This document shows positions 10,333 to 19,909 of a stretch of DNA of 64,000 bases, piece by piece. The notes under the pieces were generated by a model. The model made no database searches and had not been told where the DNA came from. It saw only the letters and a program-made list of their open reading frames with translations. The translations under genes and the position numbers were made by a program. Every line of letters starts with the position of its first letter. Position 1 is the stretch's first letter. The DNA comes from Paenibacillus pasadenensis DSM 19293. GTDB taxonomy: Bacteria; Bacillota; Bacilli; Paenibacillales; Paenibacillaceae. The stretch covers positions 320,053 through 384,052 of the forward strand of contig NZ_KE383848.1 in the NCBI RefSeq assembly GCF_000422485.1, given 5' to 3'.

Positions 10333-11382
10333 ATGGAGAACAAGACAAGAGCAGCGATCGTAGGATCGACGGGCTACGGCGGGGTCGAGCTGATCCGCCT
10401 GCTGCACGGCCATCCGCACGCGGAGGTGACGAGCGTCATCTCCTCGTCCAGCGCGGGCGAGCCGATCGCCGCGGGATACCCGCATCTGAGCGGGATCCGC
10501 ACGGAGCTGCTGGACGATGTCGATCCGGCGGCGATCCGGGCCAAGGCGGACGTCGTCTTCCTGGCGACGCCGGCCGGCGTCGCCTCGAAGCTCGTGCCGC
10601 AGCTACTGGAGCAGGGGCTCAAGGTCATCGACCTGTCGGGCGACTTCCGGCTGCCGCAGCCGGATGTGTACGAGCAGTGGTACGGCAAGCCCGCCGCCGA
10701 TCCGGCCTATCTGGAGCAAGCGGCGTTCGGCTTGTGCGAGATTTACGGCGACCGCGTCAAAGGAGCGCCGTTCATCTCCAATCCGGGCTGCTATCCGACG
10801 GCGACGCTGCTCGGCCTCGTGCCGGCGATCAAGGCCGGCTGGATCGATCCGGACTCGATCATCGTCGACGCCAAGAGCGGCGTCTCCGGAGCCGGCCGCG
10901 GCGCGAGCCTCGGCACGCATTATTCGGAGCTGAACGAGAACTTCAAGGCGTACAAGATCAACAAGCATCAGCATGTCCCGGAAATCGAGATGGTGCTGTC
11001 CGACGCGGCCGGCCGCGACGTCGTGACGACGTTCACGACGCATCTCGTGCCGATGACGCGCGGCATCATGGCGACGATGTACGCCAAGCTGACCGAGGAG
11101 CGCTCGGAGGCCGACTTCATCCAGCTGTACGAGGAGTTCTACGCGGGCCGTCCGTTCGTGCGCATCCGCCCGGCGGGCCAGTGGCCGGCGACCAAGGAGG
11201 TCAGCGGCTCCAACTATTGCGACATAGGCTTCGCCGTCGACCGCCGCACCGGACGGATCACGTTCGTGTCCGTCATCGACAATCTCGTCAAGGGCGCGGC
11301 CGGACAGGCGATCCAGAACTTGAACCTGATGATGGGCTGGGACGAGGACGCGGGCCTGCGGCTCGTGCCCATGTACCCTTAA
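10333..11382 (+). CDS. argC: N-acetyl-gamma-glutamyl-phosphate reductase
   Basis: ArgC reduces N-acetylglutamyl phosphate to the semialdehyde with NADPH, the third step of arginine synthesis. The 349-residue protein opens with the nucleotide-binding AAIVGSTGYGGVELIRLL. The catalytic cysteine lies in FISNPGCYPTATLLGLVPAI and the active-site histidine region in INKHQHVPEIEMVL. The start is the ATG preceded by GGGAGAGG; upstream ATGs at 10270 and 10300 would add non-homologous residues. First gene of the argCJBDFGH cluster. Confidence 0.96.
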   Translation: MENKTRAAIVGSTGYGGVELIRLLHGHPHAEVTSVISSSSAGEPIAAGYPHLSGIRTELLDDVDPAAIRAKADVVFLATPAGVASKLVPQLLEQGLKVIDLSGDFRLPQPDVYEQWYGKPAADPAYLEQAAFGLCEIYGDRVKGAPFISNPGCYPTATLLGLVPAIKAGWIDPDSIIVDAKSGVSGAGRGASLGTHYSELNENFKAYKINKHQHVPEIEMVLSDAAGRDVVTTFTTHLVPMTRGIMATMYAKLTEERSEADFIQLYEEFYAGRPFVRIRPAGQWPATKEVSGSNYCDIGFAVDRRTGRITFVSVIDNLVKGAAGQAIQNLNLMMGWDEDAGLRLVPMYP

Positions 11383-11421
11383 TAGACGACGCGTCAGCGC
11401 CAGAAGGAGACAAGCGCAGCG

Positions 11422-12684
11422 ATGGCACACGAACATGCAGCAGCTCAAGCAACAGCGGCAACGGCCGCATTCACGGTCGTGGAGGACGGCTCCGTGACGA
11501 CGCCGGCGGGCTTCCGCGCGGGAGGCCTGCATTGCGGCCTCAAAAAGACCGACCGCCACGATCTGGGCGCGATCCTCTGCGAGGTGCCCGCGGCGGCGGC
11601 GGCCGTCTATACGACGAATAAGGTGCAGGCCGCGCCGCTCAAGGCGACGCGCGAGAGCCTGGCGGCCGGCGGCCGCCTGCGGGCGATGCTCGTCAACAGC
11701 GGCAACGCCAACGCCTGCACCGGCAAGCAGGGCGAGGCCGACGCGTACGAGATGCGCGCCGCCTTCGCGGAAGCGGCGGGAGTGCCGCAGGAGCAGGTGG
11801 CCGTCGCCTCGACCGGCGTCATCGGCGAGCTGCTCAAGATGGACCGCGTCCGCTCCGGCATCGCGCAGCTGCCCGCCCGGCTGAAGGCCGGCGCGGAGGG
11901 CGCGGACGACTTTTGCCAGGCGATCCTGACGACCGATCTCGTGAAGAAGTCGGTCTGCGTCTCGCTGCAGGCCGGCGGACGGACCGTGCATGTGGCGGGA
12001 GCGGCCAAAGGCTCCGGCATGATCCACCCGAACATGGCGACGATGCTCGGCTTCGTCACGACCGACGCGCCCGTAGGCAGCGAGGCGCTGCAGGCGCTGC
12101 TGCGGCAGGCGACGGACCGCACGTTCAACATGATCACCGTCGACGGCGACACGAGCACGAACGACATGCTCGTCGCGATGGCGAGCGGCCTGGCGGGCGG
12201 CGACGAGCTGACGCCGGCGCATCCTGATTGGGAGGCGTTCGCCTCGGCGCTGACCTACGTCTGCGAGATTCTCGCCAAGGCGATCGCCCGCGACGGCGAA
12301 GGCGCGACGAAGCTGATCGAGGTGCGCGTCAGCGGCGCCGAGAGCGACGCTTCGGCGGCCGCGATCGCCAAGACGATCGTCGGCTCCTCGCTCGTCAAAT
12401 CCGCCGTCTTCGGCACCGACGCCAACTGGGGCCGGATCATCGCGGCGGCCGGGCGCGCGGGCGAGCCGCTCGATCCGGATACGGTCGACATCGCGCTCGG
12501 CCCGATCCTGACGCTGCGGGACTCGCAGCCGGTCGCGTTCGACGAGGACGCGGCGCTGGCCTATCTCAAGGGCGACACGGTCGAGATCATCGTCGACCTC
12601 AAGCTCGGCGGCGGCCAGGCGACCGCCTGGGGCTGCGACCTGACGTACGACTATGTGCGCATCAACGCGGCGTACCGGACGTGA
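11422..12684 (+). CDS. argJ: Bifunctional ornithine acetyltransferase / N-acetylglutamate synthase
   Basis: ArgJ recycles the acetyl group from N-acetylornithine to glutamate and can also use acetyl-CoA. The 420-residue precursor carries the autocleavage motif in KGSGMIHPNMATMLGFVTTD; cutting before the Thr of MATML gives alpha and beta subunits, with Thr as nucleophile. VNSGNANACTGKQG and VDGDTSTNDMLVAMASG are further signatures. The N-terminus has an Ala/Thr-rich lead of about 20 residues. Its presence implies the cyclic acetyl route, so separate argA or argE is not required. Confidence 0.96.
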   Translation: MAHEHAAAQATAATAAFTVVEDGSVTTPAGFRAGGLHCGLKKTDRHDLGAILCEVPAAAAAVYTTNKVQAAPLKATRESLAAGGRLRAMLVNSGNANACTGKQGEADAYEMRAAFAEAAGVPQEQVAVASTGVIGELLKMDRVRSGIAQLPARLKAGAEGADDFCQAILTTDLVKKSVCVSLQAGGRTVHVAGAAKGSGMIHPNMATMLGFVTTDAPVGSEALQALLRQATDRTFNMITVDGDTSTNDMLVAMASGLAGGDELTPAHPDWEAFASALTYVCEILAKAIARDGEGATKLIEVRVSGAESDASAAAIAKTIVGSSLVKSAVFGTDANWGRIIAAAGRAGEPLDPDTVDIALGPILTLRDSQPVAFDEDAALAYLKGDTVEIIVDLKLGGGQATAWGCDLTYDYVRINAAYRT

Positions 12685-12716
12685 CCCGGACCTACGGAAG
12701 GAGCGACAGCGGAGGC

Positions 12717-13502
12717 ATGGAACAGCGGTTTGTGATGAAATGCGGAGGCAGCACGCTCGCGGCGCTGCCTGCCGCCTTTTTCGAGGACCTGCGGCGGCTG
12801 CAGGAGAGCGGCGTGAAGCCGGTCATCGTGCACGGCGGCGGGCCGGCCATCTCCGGCACGCTGGAGAAGCTCGGCATCGAGACGGAGTTCGTCGGCGGCC
12901 TGCGCCGCACGACGGAGGAGGTGCTCGACGTCGTCGAGATGGTGCTGTCGGGCACGATCAACAAGGAGATCGTGCGGCGCATCCAGGGAGCCGGAGCGCG
13001 GGCGCTCGGCCTCTCGGGCGTAGACGGCAAGCTCATCCAGGCGCGGCCGGTGGCGAACGCGGACGAGATCGGACATGTCGGCGAGGTGACGGAGGTGAAC
13101 GCCTCCGTCATCGAGGGCGTCATGGCGATGGGCTACATTCCCGTCCTCGCCCCGGTCGGCATCGACGACGCCGGCCAGCGCTACAACATCAACGCCGATA
13201 CGGCGGCCGGAGCGGTCGCCTCAAAGCTCGGCGTCGAGCGTATGATCGTCGTCACCGACGTGCCGGGCATCCTGCGCGCGGTAGACGGCGAGAAGCGCGT
13301 GCTGCCGCGCGTGACGGCGGCCGAGATCGACGAGATGATCGCGAGCGGCGAGATCTACGGCGGCATGATTCCCAAGGTCAAGGCGGCGCTCGCCTGCCTG
13401 CACGGCAACGTGCGCGAGGTGGCGATCGTCAGCGGCACGGAGCCGGATGTGCTGAGCCGCGCCGTGCTTGAAGGCGGCGTCGGCACGGTCATCGAGGCTT
13501 GA
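12717..13502 (+). CDS. argB: Acetylglutamate kinase
   Basis: ArgB phosphorylates N-acetylglutamate, the second pathway step and usual point of arginine feedback. The 261-residue amino-acid-kinase fold shows MKCGGSTL, the VIVHGGGPAISGTLEKLGI glycine loop, INKEIVRRIQ and YNINADTAAGAVASKLG. The start was taken at ATG 12717 because homology begins at MEQRFVMKCGG and GGAAGGAG lies upstream. The N-terminal helix is short, so hexameric arginine-sensitive assembly is uncertain. It follows argJ after 32 nt. Confidence 0.95.
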   Translation: MEQRFVMKCGGSTLAALPAAFFEDLRRLQESGVKPVIVHGGGPAISGTLEKLGIETEFVGGLRRTTEEVLDVVEMVLSGTINKEIVRRIQGAGARALGLSGVDGKLIQARPVANADEIGHVGEVTEVNASVIEGVMAMGYIPVLAPVGIDDAGQRYNINADTAAGAVASKLGVERMIVVTDVPGILRAVDGEKRVLPRVTAAEIDEMIASGEIYGGMIPKVKAALACLHGNVREVAIVSGTEPDVLSRAVLEGGVGTVIEA

Positions 13503-13584
13503 CGCGGCCCGCGCGCGGCGCGGCGCTGCCTATGGCCTGCTCACGCAGGCCGATCATTTTCAATCGGAGAGGCAGGAGAAGGAC

Positions 13585-14769
13585 ATGAGCGGAGAAGCGT
13601 TATTCCCCACCTATGCGAGATACCCGCTGGCGCTCGTCAAGGGCGAGGGCAGCTGGCTGTGGGACGATCAAGGCAACAAGTACCTCGACTTCATGAGCGG
13701 TCTGGCGGTCACGAACCTCGGCCATGCGCCGCAGGCGATCAAGGAAGCGCTGATCCGGCAGCTGGACGAGGTGTGGCATGTGTCCAACCTGTTCCGCATC
13801 CCGGTCCAGGAGGAAGCGGCCGAGCTGCTCGTGCAGCATACCTGCGCGGACGCCGTCTTCTTCTGCAACTCCGGCGCGGAAGCCAACGAGGGCGCGATCA
13901 AGCTCGCCCGCCGCTACTTCCAGAAGGTCAAGGGCGAGCATCGCTACGAGGTCATCACGTTCACGCAGTCGTTCCACGGACGCACGCTGGCGACGCTGAC
14001 GGCGACCGGGCAGGACAAGGTCAAGGAAGGCTTCCTGCCGCTGCCGGAAGGCTTCGTCACCGTGCCGATGCACGATCTGGACGCGGTCCAGGCGGCGATC
14101 AGTGACCGCACCGCGGCGGTCATGCTGGAGCTCGTGCAGGCCGAGGGCGGCGTGCTGCCGGTCAAGCCGGAGTTCGTGCACGATCTCGCCAAGCTATGCC
14201 GCGACGCCGGCATCCTGCTCATCCTCGACGAGGTGCAGACCGGCATGGGACGCACGGGCAAGCTGTTCGCGCATGAGCATTACGGCGTCCAGCCGGACAT
14301 CTTCACGGCGGCCAAAGGACTCGGCAGCGGCTTCCCGGTCGGCGCCGTGCTCGCCAAGGAGTTCCTGCGCGAGGCGTTCTCGCCGGGCTCGCATGCGACG
14401 ACGTTCGGCGGCACGCCGATCGCCTCGGCGGTCGTCAAGGCGACCGTGCAGGAGATCGCCGGCAACCGCGCGTTCGACCGCGCCGCCGGCGCGGCCAGCT
14501 ACCTGACGGGCCAACTGCGCGAGAAGCTCGCCGGCAACCCGTGGGTCAAGCAGATCCGCGGCCTCGGCCTGCTGATCGGCATCGAATGCGCCGGACCGGT
14601 GGCGGACGTCATCGCCACGATGCGCGAGCGCGGCCTGCTCGTCGTGCCGGCGGGGCCGAATGTCGTGCGCCTGCTGCCGAATCTGCTCGTCAGCCATGCC
14701 GAGATCGACCAGGCGGTCGGCATCATCGCCGCCGTCCTCAAGGAAAAGACCGTAACGGCCCCGCAGTAG
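13585..14769 (+). CDS. argD: Acetylornithine aminotransferase
   Basis: This PLP enzyme converts N-acetylglutamate semialdehyde to N-acetylornithine with glutamate as amino donor. The 394-residue class-III aminotransferase has FFCNSGAEANEGAIKLARRY (PLP phosphate loop), QSFHGRTLATLTATGQ, LILDEVQTGMGRTGKLFAHE and the Schiff-base lysine in TAAKGLGSGFPVGAVLA. The start at 13585 follows AGGAGAAGG and gives MSGEALFPTYARYPL, a typical N-terminus. The 82-nt gap after argB shows no terminator. Confidence 0.95.
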   Translation: MSGEALFPTYARYPLALVKGEGSWLWDDQGNKYLDFMSGLAVTNLGHAPQAIKEALIRQLDEVWHVSNLFRIPVQEEAAELLVQHTCADAVFFCNSGAEANEGAIKLARRYFQKVKGEHRYEVITFTQSFHGRTLATLTATGQDKVKEGFLPLPEGFVTVPMHDLDAVQAAISDRTAAVMLELVQAEGGVLPVKPEFVHDLAKLCRDAGILLILDEVQTGMGRTGKLFAHEHYGVQPDIFTAAKGLGSGFPVGAVLAKEFLREAFSPGSHATTFGGTPIASAVVKATVQEIAGNRAFDRAAGAASYLTGQLREKLAGNPWVKQIRGLGLLIGIECAGPVADVIATMRERGLLVVPAGPNVVRLLPNLLVSHAEIDQAVGIIAAVLKEKTVTAPQ

Positions 14770-14808
14770 GGCCTGATATTCTCATAGAAAAGCAGGTGTG
14801 AACCCACG

Positions 14809-15789
14809 ATGAGCGTACCGCAATCCTCCCTCCTGACGGGAACGGCCGCCGAGGAGCTGGCCTCCAGCCTCAAAGGGCGCGACTTCCTCGCGCTCGCCGA
14901 CTACACGCCGCAGGAGCTCCGCTACCTGATCGACCTGGCGATCGAGCTCAAGCGCCGCCAGAAGAGCGGCGAGACGTTCCATCCGCTGAAGGGCAAGACG
15001 CTCGGCATGATTTTCGAGAAGGCGTCCACCCGCACGCGCGTCAGCTTCGAGGTCGGCATGTACCAGCTCGGCGGCCATGCGCTGTTCCTGAGCGGCAACG
15101 ACCTGCAGATCGGGCGCGGCGAGCCGGTGTCCGATACGGCGCAGGTGCTGTCCCGCTACCTCGACGGCATCATGATCCGCACGTTCGCCCACCGCACCGT
15201 CATCGAGCTGGCGCGCAACTCCACGATCCCGGTCATCAACGGTCTGACCGACTCCGAGCATCCGTGCCAGGTGATGGCCGACTACCAGACGGCGCTGGAG
15301 CACAAGGGCCGGCTCGAGGGGCTCAAGGTCGCCTACATCGGCGACGGCAACAACATGGCGCACTCACTGCTCATGGGCGCGGCCAAGCTGGGCCTGCATA
15401 TGAGCGTGGCGACGCCGGAGGGCTACGAGCCGGATGCGGACATCGTGGCGCAGACGCGCAAGGTCGCTGCCGACACAGGCTCGTTCATCCATGTCTGCCG
15501 CGATCCGCGCGAGGCGATCGAGCAGGCGGACATCGTCTATACCGACGTGTGGGCGAGCATGGGCTTCGAGGCCGAGCAGGCGGAGCGCGAAAAGGCGTTC
15601 GCGGCCTATCAGGTCAACGAGGAGCTGACGAAGTTCGCGAAGCCGGACTATCTGTTCATGCACTGCCTGCCGGCGCATCGCGGCGAGGAAGTGAGCGAGG
15701 GCGTCATCGACGGCAAGCACTCGATCGTGTTCGACGAGGCGGAGAACCGCCTGCACGCGCAGAAAGCGATTCTGGCCGCGCTAATGTAG
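14809..15789 (+). CDS. argF: Ornithine carbamoyltransferase
   Basis: ArgF joins ornithine and carbamoyl phosphate to make citrulline. All diagnostic motifs are present in 326 residues: STRTR (carbamoyl phosphate), HRT, HPCQ, DVWASMG (the SMG ornithine loop) and HCLPA. The anabolic assignment rests on its place between argD and argG. No carAB lies in this cluster, so carbamoyl phosphate must come from elsewhere. Confidence 0.97.
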   Translation: MSVPQSSLLTGTAAEELASSLKGRDFLALADYTPQELRYLIDLAIELKRRQKSGETFHPLKGKTLGMIFEKASTRTRVSFEVGMYQLGGHALFLSGNDLQIGRGEPVSDTAQVLSRYLDGIMIRTFAHRTVIELARNSTIPVINGLTDSEHPCQVMADYQTALEHKGRLEGLKVAYIGDGNNMAHSLLMGAAKLGLHMSVATPEGYEPDADIVAQTRKVAADTGSFIHVCRDPREAIEQADIVYTDVWASMGFEAEQAEREKAFAAYQVNEELTKFAKPDYLFMHCLPAHRGEEVSEGVIDGKHSIVFDEAENRLHAQKAILAALM

Positions 15790-15827
15790 TCCTATTTTTC
15801 AGATGAGGAAGGAAGAGAGCAGCGCTC

Positions 15828-17066
<1,239 letters not shown>

Positions 17067-17105
17067 GACGGCAGCCAAGGAAAACGAAGGCAGGTCAAAC
17101 AAGAT

Positions 17106-17138
17106 GGGCTTGCGGGACGCTGCGGCGTCCGCAGGCCC
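17106..17138 (+). other. Intergenic hairpin between argG and argH
   Basis: GGGCTTGCGGGACGC and GCGTCCGCAGGCCC form a long, nearly perfect stem around TGCG, with no following T-run. It lies 34 nt before the argH start. Because there is no U-tract it is probably not a simple terminator; mRNA processing, stability or translational coupling are possibilities. Confidence 0.6.
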
Positions 17139-17171
17139 GTTGCCATGCAGAAGGGGAGGCGGGGAACGACC

Positions 17172-18587
17172 ATGAGCAAGCTGTGGGGCGGAAGATTCAC
17201 CAAGCAGACGGACAAGCTGGTCGAGGAATATACGGCGTCGATCACGTTCGACAAGGAGCTGGCGGAGGAGGACGTGCGCGGCAGCCTGGCGCATGTGGCG
17301 ATGCTCGGCAAGCAGGGCATCCTGCCGGCGGAGGATGTCCAGGCGATCGAGGGCGGGCTGAAGCGCGTGCTCGACCGCATCCGCGCGGGCGAGCTGGACT
17401 ACAGCGTGTCCGACGAGGACATCCACATGAACATAGAAAAGGCGCTGATCGAGGACATCGGCCCGGTCGGCGGCAAGCTCCATACGGGACGCAGCCGCAA
17501 CGACCAGGTCGCGACCGACATGCATCTGTACCTGCGCACGCGCGTCGTCGAGTTCGTCGGCCTGCTGCGCGCCCTGCAGGAGGCGCTCGTCGGCCAGGCG
17601 CGGGAGAACCTCGACACGATCGTGCCGGGCTACACCCATCTGCAGCGCGCGCAGCCGATCCTGTTCGCCCATCATCTGATGGCGTACGTCAGCATGTTCG
17701 GCCGCGACATCGAGCGGCTGCAGGACAGCTACAAGCGCATCGACACGCTGCCGCTCGGGGCGGGCGCGCTCGCCGGCACGACGTTCCCGATCGACCGCCA
17801 TTTCGTGGCGGAGCAGCTCGGCTTCGGCCGCGTGTACGAGAACAGCCTCGACGCGGTAAGCGACCGCGACTTCATTCTGGAGTTCCTGTCGCATGCCTCG
17901 ATCATCATGATGCATCTGTCGCGCCTGTCCGAGGAGCTGATCCTCTGGTCGAGCACGGAGTTCCGCTTCGTGGAGCTGGACGACGCGTTCTGCACGGGCA
18001 GCAGCATCATGCCGCAGAAAAAGAATCCGGACGTGCCGGAGCTCGTGCGCGGCAAGACCGGCCGCGTGTACGGCAATCTGGTCGGCCTGCTGACCGTGCT
18101 CAAGTCGCTGCCGCTGGCGTACAACAAGGACATGCAGGAGGACAAGGAGGGCATGTTCGACACCGTGAAGACGCTGTCGGGCGCGCTGCGCCTGTTCGCG
18201 CCGATGATCGCCACGATGAAGGTGAACAAGGGCCAGATGCGCGAGGCGGTCAACAAGGACTTCTCGAACGCGACCGACATCGCCGACTTCCTCGTCGGCA
18301 AGGGTCTGCCGTTCCGCCAGGCGCATGAGGTGATCGGCAAGACGGTGCTGTACTGCATCGAGAACGGCAAGTTCCTGCTGGACCTGTCGATCGAGGAGTT
18401 CCGGCAGTTCTCGGAGCTGTTCGACGAGTCCATCTACGACGTGCTGCAGCCGGAGACGGTCGTCAACGCGCGCGACGTGTACGGCGGCACCGCCCGTCCG
18501 CAGGTGGAGGCCGCCATCGGCCGCGCCGAGGCGGCGCTGGCGGAGACGGCCGGCTGGGTGGAGCGCTTCGAGGCGCTGCAGGGGTAA
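17172..18587 (+). CDS. argH: Argininosuccinate lyase
   Basis: ArgH splits argininosuccinate to arginine and fumarate, the final step. The 471-residue fumarase-superfamily protein begins [14 protein letters not shown] and has [51 protein letters not shown] and the signature [16 protein letters not shown] with the catalytic serine. The ATG at 17172 is chosen over 17145 by homology. The 105-nt gap after argG holds a hairpin. A terminator follows at 18682. Confidence 0.97.
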   Translation: MSKLWGGRFTKQTDKLVEEYTASITFDKELAEEDVRGSLAHVAMLGKQGILPAEDVQAIEGGLKRVLDRIRAGELDYSVSDEDIHMNIEKALIEDIGPVGGKLHTGRSRNDQVATDMHLYLRTRVVEFVGLLRALQEALVGQARENLDTIVPGYTHLQRAQPILFAHHLMAYVSMFGRDIERLQDSYKRIDTLPLGAGALAGTTFPIDRHFVAEQLGFGRVYENSLDAVSDRDFILEFLSHASIIMMHLSRLSEELILWSSTEFRFVELDDAFCTGSSIMPQKKNPDVPELVRGKTGRVYGNLVGLLTVLKSLPLAYNKDMQEDKEGMFDTVKTLSGALRLFAPMIATMKVNKGQMREAVNKDFSNATDIADFLVGKGLPFRQAHEVIGKTVLYCIENGKFLLDLSIEEFRQFSELFDESIYDVLQPETVVNARDVYGGTARPQVEAAIGRAEAALAETAGWVERFEALQG

Positions 18588-18681
18588 GCCGGGAGCATCC
18601 CGGCACCGGATCGCCGGAGGTCAAGAGCGAGCGGATGCGGAGAGCGGCCGTTGCCTTGCAGTAGAATTCAAAAAGAGCAGA

Positions 18682-18726
18682 CAAGACGAGGCCGACCCTG
18701 ATTCGGCTTCGTCTTGTTTGCTTTTG
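18682..18726 (+). terminator. Terminator of the arg cluster
   Basis: CAAGACGAGGCCGA pairs imperfectly with TCGGCTTCGTCTTG around CCCTGAT, followed by TTTGCTTTT. It is the first clear terminator after argC, consistent with one transcript for argCJBDFGH. Confidence 0.8.
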
Positions 18727-18751
18727 AACGGGTGGGCGCAATCGCTCCTTC

Positions 18752-18951
18752 GAGCTAACGACGGCTGAAACGCTTAGGCGACGTTTTTGGACATGGCTAA
18801 AAATCTAACGACGGGTCAGATTCTTACAGCAGCAGAATGGCCTCTTTCCCGCCGCTTGCCCTCCTTTTCGCAGCCGTAAGCGTACCACGCATCGTTAGAT
18901 TTTCTTGCCCCCCGTTTTCGGCCTTCTAACGCGCTGATCCGTCGATAGCTC
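18752..18951. repeat. 200-bp element bounded by nested inverted repeats
   Basis: GAGCTAACGACGG at 18752-18764 is matched by CCGTCGATAGCTC at 18939-18951 (one mismatch). Nested inside, AAAATCTAACGA at 18800-18811 is matched perfectly by TCGTTAGATTTT at 18892-18903. The core motif CTAACGAC recurs at 18756 and 18805. The stretch is less GC-rich than its surroundings and has no convincing ORF. It fills most of the 537-nt gap between argH and the TraX-like gene. A mobile miniature element or an intergenic repeat family is possible. Confidence 0.5.
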
Positions 18952-19124
18952 CGGGCGGGGCGGTTGGAGCCAAGTTGAGGCGAGACGACTTGGAGCGAAA
19001 CTGCGGGAGTGGATGGCCTCTCTCGTGGTCAAGCCTGCAGCTTGGTCGCACAGCACGATCAAAGGCAGGCGTGGACTCGCCTTCCTATTTTGTCGTAGAC
19101 TAAGCGAAAAAGGAGGTGACGCCC

Positions 19125-19787
19125 ATGCAGCTGCTGGCTATCGTGACGATGCTGATCGACCATGTCGGGCTGATCTTCTTCCCGGACTCGCCGGGCTGGC
19201 GGATCGTCGGGCGGATCGCTTTCCCGATCTACGCCTATTTCATTACGGTCGGATACCGGATGACGTCGTCGCGGCCGAAGTACCTGCTGCGCCTGGCGAT
19301 GCTTGCGGTGATCGCCCAGGTGCCGTACATGCTCGCGTTCGATACGACGCATTACAACGTCATCTTCACGCTGCTCGCCTCGGCGCTCGTGCTGCTGGCG
19401 ATCGACGGGCTGCTCGCCTCCGGCCTGCCGCGGGCCGTCCGCTGGCTGGCCATCGTGCCGCTGACGCTCGCCGCCGCGCTGTTCATGACGGAGCTGCCGT
19501 TCGACTACAACGCCTACGGCCTGCTGCTCATCCTGATCTACCGCTACTCGGACAAAGGGCGCACGGTGCTGCTGCATCTGCTGCTCAACGCCCTCTACTA
19601 TGTGCTGAGCGGCCCGGATTGGGGCATCCAGATGTTCAGCCTCGTGCCGACGCTGCTGCTCGTCTACGGCGCGGAGCTGCGCGCCGAGCTGAACCGGGTC
19701 CGCGTCCCGCGCTGGCTGTGGCGGGCGTTCTACCCGGCCCATCTGGCCGCGCTCGCGGCGGCGGAGTTTTTCCTGCGCTCGCGCTGA
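19125..19787 (+). CDS. TraX family membrane protein
   Basis: The 220-residue protein has about seven membrane helices. MQLLAIVTMLIDHVGLIFF, GRIAFPIYAYFITVGYRMTS and FDTTHYNVIFTLLASALVLL match the TraX/acyltransferase-3-like pattern, with the DHVG histidine conserved. The first TraX described acetylates F-pilin; chromosomal Bacillota homologues have no established substrate. The ribosome binding site AAAGGAGGTGA (19110-19119) sits 5 nt before ATG 19125, so an in-frame GTG at 19116 inside that site was not used. No conjugation genes surround it. Confidence 0.82.
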   Translation: MQLLAIVTMLIDHVGLIFFPDSPGWRIVGRIAFPIYAYFITVGYRMTSSRPKYLLRLAMLAVIAQVPYMLAFDTTHYNVIFTLLASALVLLAIDGLLASGLPRAVRWLAIVPLTLAAALFMTELPFDYNAYGLLLILIYRYSDKGRTVLLHLLLNALYYVLSGPDWGIQMFSLVPTLLLVYGAELRAELNRVRVPRWLWRAFYPAHLAALAAAEFFLRSR

Positions 19788-19829
19788 GCGGTGGCCGCGC
19801 GGCCAGCGCGGCTCGACGAGACGCAAAAA

Positions 19830-19867
19830 AGAAGCTTCCCAAAGCCGATGGCGACGGGGAAGCTTCT
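19830..19867. terminator. Bidirectional terminator between TraX-like and GGDEF-EAL genes
   Basis: AGAAGCTTCCC at 19830-19840 pairs with GGGAAGCTTCT at 19857-19867. A-run upstream and T-rich tail downstream let it serve both converging genes; the minus-strand tail (six T) is the stronger. Confidence 0.8.
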
Positions 19868-19909
19868 TTATTTGCAAGGAAATGCTGCGGCAATGCTTGT
19901 CCCTGTCCT

